NCBI GenBank assembly: GCA_036259875.1
Contig: DATAAZ010000056.1
Span: 1 to 8,830 of the forward strand
DNA: 8,830 nucleotides
Direction of reading: 5' to 3'
Source: DATAAZ01 sp036259875
GTDB lineage: Bacteria > Actinomycetota > Thermoleophilia > Gaiellales > Gaiellaceae
Shown here: positions 6,458 through 8,830 of the stretch, one piece after another
Numbering within the stretch: position 1 is the stretch's first letter
Layout: every line of letters begins with the position of its first letter
Notes under the pieces: model-generated
Database searches by the model: none
Told to the model about the DNA's origin: nothing
The model's input: only the letters and a program-made list of their open reading frames with translations
Translations under genes and position numbers: made by a program

Positions 6458-7477
6458 TTGGACGTCCTGCTCGTCTACCACCGGCCTTCGAGCTTCATCG
6501 AGATCGATGCCCGTCTGCTCCGAGAGCGCTGGGCCGTCCGCGAGTGGCGCCAGTCGCACCCGTTCGCGCGCCCGCTCGCGCTGCTTGCCGCCGTCCGCCG
6601 GAGCCGGCTCGTCCTTGGCTGGTTCGCCTCCTGGCACACGCTCCTTCCAATCACGTTCGCCTGGCTCCTGGGCAGGCCGTCGGTCGTCGTCGTGGGCGGC
6701 TTCGATCTCGCGAGGCTTCCCGACGTCCGCTACGGGAACCAGCGCGGCGGCATCCGCCGCGTCGTGACCGGCTGGGTCCTCGCGCGCGCGACCCGACTGA
6801 TCGCGATCTCCCACTTCAGTCTGCGGGAGCTCCAGGCGCACGCGTCGGCACAGGCCGAAGGGGCGGTCGTCGTGCACCTCGGCGTCCCGGACCCGTACGG
6901 GGCGCTCCCGCCCGGCGATCGCGAGCGCCTGGTCGTCACGGTCGGCGTCGTGGACGAGCGAAACATCGAGCGGAAGGGGCATCGCCTGTTCGTGGAGGCC
7001 GCGCGCGAGCTCCCCGACGTCCGCTTCGTGGTCGCGGGCCGCTGGGACGACGTCACCGCGGCCGAGAACATCCGCGCCACCGCGAGTCCCAACGTCGAGC
7101 TCGCGGGGTGGCTTCCGGATGACGAGCTTCGAACGCTCCTTTCCCGTGCTTCGGTCTACGCGCAGCCCTCGCGTCACGAGGGGTTCGGGCTCGCCGTTGC
7201 CGAGGGGATGCTCGCGGGCTGCGTTCCCGTCGTCACACGCGCCGGCGCGCTCCCGGAGGTCGTCGGGGACGCGGGAATCGTCGTCGACGAGCGAACGCCC
7301 GCGTCGTTCGCCGCCGGCGTTCGCGAGGCGCTCGCGTGGGGAGACGAGGCGCGACGCCGGGCGCGAGACCGCATCCTGACCGAGTTCCCGCTCGAGCGTC
7401 GCCGTCGCGCTCTCGCCTCGGTACTCGACGAGCTCATCGGCGACGGAACGCCGACGCCAGGCGATCCGCGCAGGTGA
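6458..7477 (+). CDS. GT4-family glycosyltransferase
   Basis: A 339-aa protein with the GT-B two-domain plan. The N-terminal domain (about 1-150) starts with a beta strand LDVLLVYHRP and includes VVVVGGFD (76-83) and IAISHFSLREL (115-125). The C-terminal nucleotide-sugar domain holds VVTVGVVDERNIERKG (159-174), an FVVAGRWDD strand, PNVELAGWLPDDEL (211-224) and the GT4 E-x7-E motif in SRHEGFGLAVAEG (E241, E249). It transfers a sugar from a nucleotide donor to an unknown acceptor, perhaps a cell-surface glycan or lipid. There is no signal peptide or clear membrane helix. The TTG at 6458 is chosen because the first strand of the fold begins there; an upstream TTG at 6392 would overlap the divergent CDF gene by 43 bp. 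No other glycan genes are nearby, so its pathway is unclear. Confidence 0.85.
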   Translation: MDVLLVYHRPSSFIEIDARLLRERWAVREWRQSHPFARPLALLAAVRRSRLVLGWFASWHTLLPITFAWLLGRPSVVVVGGFDLARLPDVRYGNQRGGIRRVVTGWVLARATRLIAISHFSLRELQAHASAQAEGAVVVHLGVPDPYGALPPGDRERLVVTVGVVDERNIERKGHRLFVEAARELPDVRFVVAGRWDDVTAAENIRATASPNVELAGWLPDDELRTLLSRASVYAQPSRHEGFGLAVAEGMLAGCVPVVTRAGALPEVVGDAGIVVDERTPASFAAGVREALAWGDEARRRARDRILTEFPLERRRRALASVLDELIGDGTPTPGDPRR

Positions 7478-7484
7478 GTCGGCG

Positions 7485-7748
7485 CTACGCGGCGGGCCGC
7501 CAGCGACGCGCCTCGCGATCGAGGCGATCCTCCGCGCGGGCGCGCGTGATGATCTCGTCCGACGGCCCGTAGCGCGCGCGGGCACGCGCGGCGCGAGCCT
7601 CGGTCCAGAGCTCTTCGATCCGCCGGCCGAGCGCAGCTGCTTCGGCCGACTTCGCTGCGTCGAATCCCTCGGCGAGGTCCTCCCATAGCGCGGTCCGACG
7701 CGCCGAAGCGGCCTCGAGGTCCTTGCGAATCTCGGCTAGAGATCTCAC
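7485..7748 (-). CDS. Small coiled-coil protein of unknown function
   Basis: I do not recognise this 87-aa protein. It is highly charged, rich in Ala, Arg and Glu, and almost wholly helical in appearance, with heptad-like stretches (SLAEIRKDLEAASARRTAL, then RRIEELWTEARAARARARYG) that suggest a coiled coil. It has no signal peptide, membrane segment or cysteine pair. The GTG at 7748 is preferred over an ATG at 7832, because the latter would begin inside the tRNA gene and read its antisense-free T-arm as protein (SRVRIPPPALV is the usual tRNA artefact). It lies 51 bp after tRNA-Thr on the same strand with no clear promoter between, so read-through from the tRNA transcript is possible. It converges with the glycosyltransferase gene, 7 bp apart. 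The frame is long and clean, so it is probably real. Confidence 0.6.
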   Translation of the reverse strand: MRSLAEIRKDLEAASARRTALWEDLAEGFDAAKSAEAAALGRRIEELWTEARAARARARYGPSDEIITRARAEDRLDREARRWRPAA

Positions 7749-7799
7749 GTTCGTTGAAACGAGCGAGCGTCGCCGGACATTCCCGGGGCGCAGCACGAG

Positions 7800-7872
7800 A
7801 GCCGGAGGCGGGATTCGAACCCGCGACATCACCCTTACAAGGGGTGCGCTCTACCAGCTGAGCTACTCCGGC
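7800..7872 (-). tRNA. tRNA-Thr (anticodon UGU)
   Basis: A full 73-nt cloverleaf reads on the minus strand: acceptor GCCGGAG pairs with CTCCGGC, the D-stem GCTC with GAGC, the anticodon stem CACCC with GGGTG around loop CTTGTAA (anticodon TGT), and the T-stem GCGGG with CCCGC around TTCGAAT. The discriminator base is T, and CCA is not encoded, so it must be added after transcription. It reads ACA and, by wobble, other Thr codons. It lies 44 nt downstream of sigH on the same strand. Confidence 0.95.
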
Positions 7873-7882
7873 CGCTTTCCGA

Positions 7883-7888
7883 ATCGTA
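7883..7888 (-). promoter_or_regulatory. Possible -10 element of tRNA-Thr
   Basis: TACGAT on the minus strand fits TANNNT and ends 10 nt before the mature tRNA 5' end, leaving a few nucleotides for RNase P to remove. The -35 region falls in the GC hairpin and shows no consensus, so the tRNA may instead be transcribed by read-through from sigH. Confidence 0.35.
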
Positions 7889-7890
7889 CC

Positions 7891-7917
7891 GGCCCCGGGG
7901 GCCGGGCAGGCCCGGCC
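7891..7917 (-). terminator. GC-rich hairpin at the end of sigH
   Basis: GGCCGGG (7900-7906) pairs perfectly with CCCGGCC (7911-7917) around a 4-nt loop. A second palindromic stretch, GGCCCC/GGGGCC, occupies 7891-7903 and could compete with it. The hairpin starts at the last base of the sigH stop codon and no T-tract follows. It may end or attenuate sigH transcripts ahead of tRNA-Thr, or protect the mRNA 3' end. Confidence 0.45.
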
Positions 7918-8579
7918 TACAGGAGGACCTGACGGGACTGCTGGTGCGTCAGCACCTTGCGCTTCACGCGCTGGAGCGCGTTGTCGATCGTCTTCGTGTC
8001 ACAGCCGAGCTCAGTTGCCATCTCCTCGTAGGATGACCCCTCGAGGTAGAGCCGGAGCGCGTCGGCCTCGAGCCGCGACAGACCAGTGCCGAGGCAGAAG
8101 ACGAGGCTCTGGAGCTCCTCGGTCGAGATCACGCAGATGGCGGGGTCGTCGACGCCGGGGCCGGGGAGGGCGTCGCCGAGCGTGCACTCCCCCTCGTCCT
8201 GGCCGGCGGGCGTGTGGCTGAACGACACATACTGGTTGAGCGGCTGGTGCTTGAAGCGGGTCGCCGTCTTGATCGCGGTGATGATCTGCCGTGTCACGCA
8301 CAGCTCGGCGAAGCTGCGAAACGACGTCTCCTTGTCGGCGCGAAAGTCGCGGACCGCCTTGTAGAGGCCGATCAGCCCCTCCTGGATCAGATCGTCGGAC
8401 TCGCCGCCGGCCAGGAAGTACGAGCTCGCCTTCAGCCGGACGAACCCCGTGTAGCGGCGGATCAGGACGTCGAGCGCCTCTTGGTTGCCGTTCCGCGCCT
8501 TGATGACCAGCTGGAGATCCTCAAGCTCTCGTTGAGCCTTCTGCGCGGACTGCGGGGCGGTGGCAGTGCGAGCCGGCAT
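7917..8579 (-). CDS. sigH: RNA polymerase sigma factor, SigH (Spo0H) family
   Basis: A 220-aa sigma-70-type factor very close in plan and length to Bacillus SigH. Region 2 spans about residues 20-115 and contains DDLIQEGLIGLYKAVRDF (62-79) and the highly conserved block SFRSFAELCVTRQIITAIKTAT (86-107), covering core binding, -10 melting and recognition. Region 4 (about 150-212) ends in a helix-turn-helix, SYEEMATELGCDTKTIDNALQRVKRK. In Bacillus, SigH drives transition-state and early sporulation genes; in this lineage its regulon is unknown. The frame is open to 8639, but the ATG at 8579 has a GGGAG Shine-Dalgarno 6 nt upstream and gives the family's normal length. A promoter and a LexA-like operator lie upstream. 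No anti-sigma factor is visible, in keeping with the family. Confidence 0.93.
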   Translation of the reverse strand: MPARTATAPQSAQKAQRELEDLQLVIKARNGNQEALDVLIRRYTGFVRLKASSYFLAGGESDDLIQEGLIGLYKAVRDFRADKETSFRSFAELCVTRQIITAIKTATRFKHQPLNQYVSFSHTPAGQDEGECTLGDALPGPGVDDPAICVISTEELQSLVFCLGTGLSRLEADALRLYLEGSSYEEMATELGCDTKTIDNALQRVKRKVLTHQQSRQVLL

Positions 8580-8585
8580 CGTTAT

Positions 8586-8590
8586 CTCCC
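8586..8590 (-). promoter_or_regulatory. Shine-Dalgarno site of sigH
   Basis: GGGAG on the minus strand lies 6 nt before the ATG at 8579. It decides the start over an upstream in-frame codon at 8639 that lacks any such site and would add 20 non-conserved residues. Confidence 0.75.
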
Positions 8591-8662
8591 TGGTATCCGC
8601 GGGAAAGAGCCGAAGCCGCCCGGTCGGTCGAGCGGCCAACCCTCACCCTGAAGTTGAGGCGG

Positions 8663-8691
8663 AAGATAGCAGCCACGTGCAGAAGTTACAA
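8663..8691 (-). promoter_or_regulatory. Sigma-A-type promoter of sigH
   Basis: On the minus strand, TTGTAA (8686-8691) and TATCTT (8663-8668) each match 4 of 6 consensus bases and are separated by the optimal 17 bp. Transcription would start near 8656, giving a leader of about 77 nt before the ATG. A short inverted repeat, CCTCA/TGAGG (8641-8645, 8655-8659), lies at the predicted start region. Just upstream of the -35, CCCTT-TGC-AAGGG (8693-8705) could be a weak terminator stem of the preceding gene. Confidence 0.55.
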
Positions 8692-8718
8692 CCCCTTTGC
8701 AAGGGACCGCTGTTGTTA

Positions 8719-8732
8719 GGAACGTATGTTCG
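8719..8732. promoter_or_regulatory. LexA-type SOS box upstream of sigH
   Basis: On the minus strand the 14-mer CGAACATACGTTCC matches every position of the Gram-positive LexA consensus CGAACRNRYGTTYC. The core is the palindrome GAAC-N4-GTTC (8720-8731). It lies 6 bp after the stop of the upstream gene and 27 bp upstream of the sigH -35, the only gene start it can serve in the window. LexA usually overlaps the promoter it represses, so the distance is a caution. Confidence 0.5.
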
Positions 8733-8738
8733 GTGCGG

Positions 8739-8830
8739 CTACTGGCGTCCGCGGCGGAGCTGCTCGAGCCGTGCCCGCGTCTCGGCGTCCACCGCGTCGC
8801 CCAGGCGCGCGCCGCCGCTCTCCCTGTGGC
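8739..8830 (-). CDS. C-terminal end of an unidentified gene upstream of sigH
   Basis: The last 29 codons and stop (TAG at 8739-8741) of a minus-strand gene that begins outside the window. The visible residues end in GDAVDAETRARLEQLRRGRQ, a charged helix. I do not recognise the family. In Bacillus the genes before sigH include rlmB (23S rRNA 2'-O-methyltransferase) and yacP, so one of these is a guess from synteny only; the sequence itself does not show it. The frame fits because it is open to the window edge, ends just before an intergenic region with regulatory signals, and is codirectional with sigH. Confidence 0.5.
   Translation of the reverse strand, partial: HRESGGARLGDAVDAETRARLEQLRRGRQ

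Noticed and set aside
5475..6767. 430-aa open frame on the plus strand across the CDF gene
   Set aside because: It is antisense to a CDF protein with intact metal motifs and out of frame with the glycosyltransferase; composition is typical of a GC shadow.
7749..7832. N-terminal extension of the small coiled-coil gene into tRNA-Thr
   Set aside because: The residues SRVRIPPPALV are the T-arm of the tRNA read as protein, a well-known annotation artefact.
8697..8736. Plus-strand promoter next to the SOS box, making an antisense RNA
   Set aside because: TTGCAA and TTGTTA could be -35 elements, but no acceptable -10 lies 16-19 bp downstream, and there is no plus-strand gene to express.
1..8830. 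CRISPR arrays, insertion sequences, phage or toxin-antitoxin modules
   Set aside because: No direct-repeat arrays, transposase motifs, terminal repeats or toxin-like gene pairs are visible on either strand.

Overview
The window is a very GC-rich chromosomal segment, tightly packed and with no mobile elements. The GC content, GTG/TTG starts, many genes without a Shine-Dalgarno sequence, and a SigH (Spo0H)-family sigma factor next to a typical actinobacterial SecG suggest a deep-branching actinobacterium, most likely Thermoleophilia (Gaiellales or Solirubrobacterales type). This placement is inference from gene content; no rRNA or marker phylogeny is available in the window.

Left part (1-4710): a secreted LVIVD-repeat beta-propeller protein with a C-terminal Ig-like domain lies on the minus strand (51-1763), followed by a perfect hairpin at the window edge. 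It is divergent from a tldD-tldE/pmbA operon on the plus strand (1871-4671), whose stop and start codons overlap. The 107-bp divergent spacer carries an 11-bp inverted repeat just before tldD. A GC hairpin without a T-tract closes the operon.

Middle (4786-7477): three minus-strand genes follow, in transcription order a CDF zinc-type exporter (6434-5514), a stand-alone receiver-domain protein (5454-5056) and secG (5007-4786). Each appears to have its own start signal. For the receiver gene and secG the -10 hexamer lies exactly 6 nt before the start codon, as in leaderless transcripts. A GT4-family glycosyltransferase (6458-7477) diverges from the CDF gene across only 23 bp.

Right part (7485-8830): on the minus strand, the C-terminal end of an unidentified gene, then an intergenic region with a perfect LexA/SOS-box match and a sigma-A-type promoter, then sigH (8579-7917), tRNA-Thr(UGU) and an 87-aa coiled-coil protein of unknown function.

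The genes are mostly housekeeping and do not form one pathway. The most interesting signals are regulatory: the SOS box ahead of sigH, the inverted repeat ahead of tldDE, the repeated leaderless architecture, and two terminator-like hairpins that share the same stem sequence. I found no convincing new multi-gene system.
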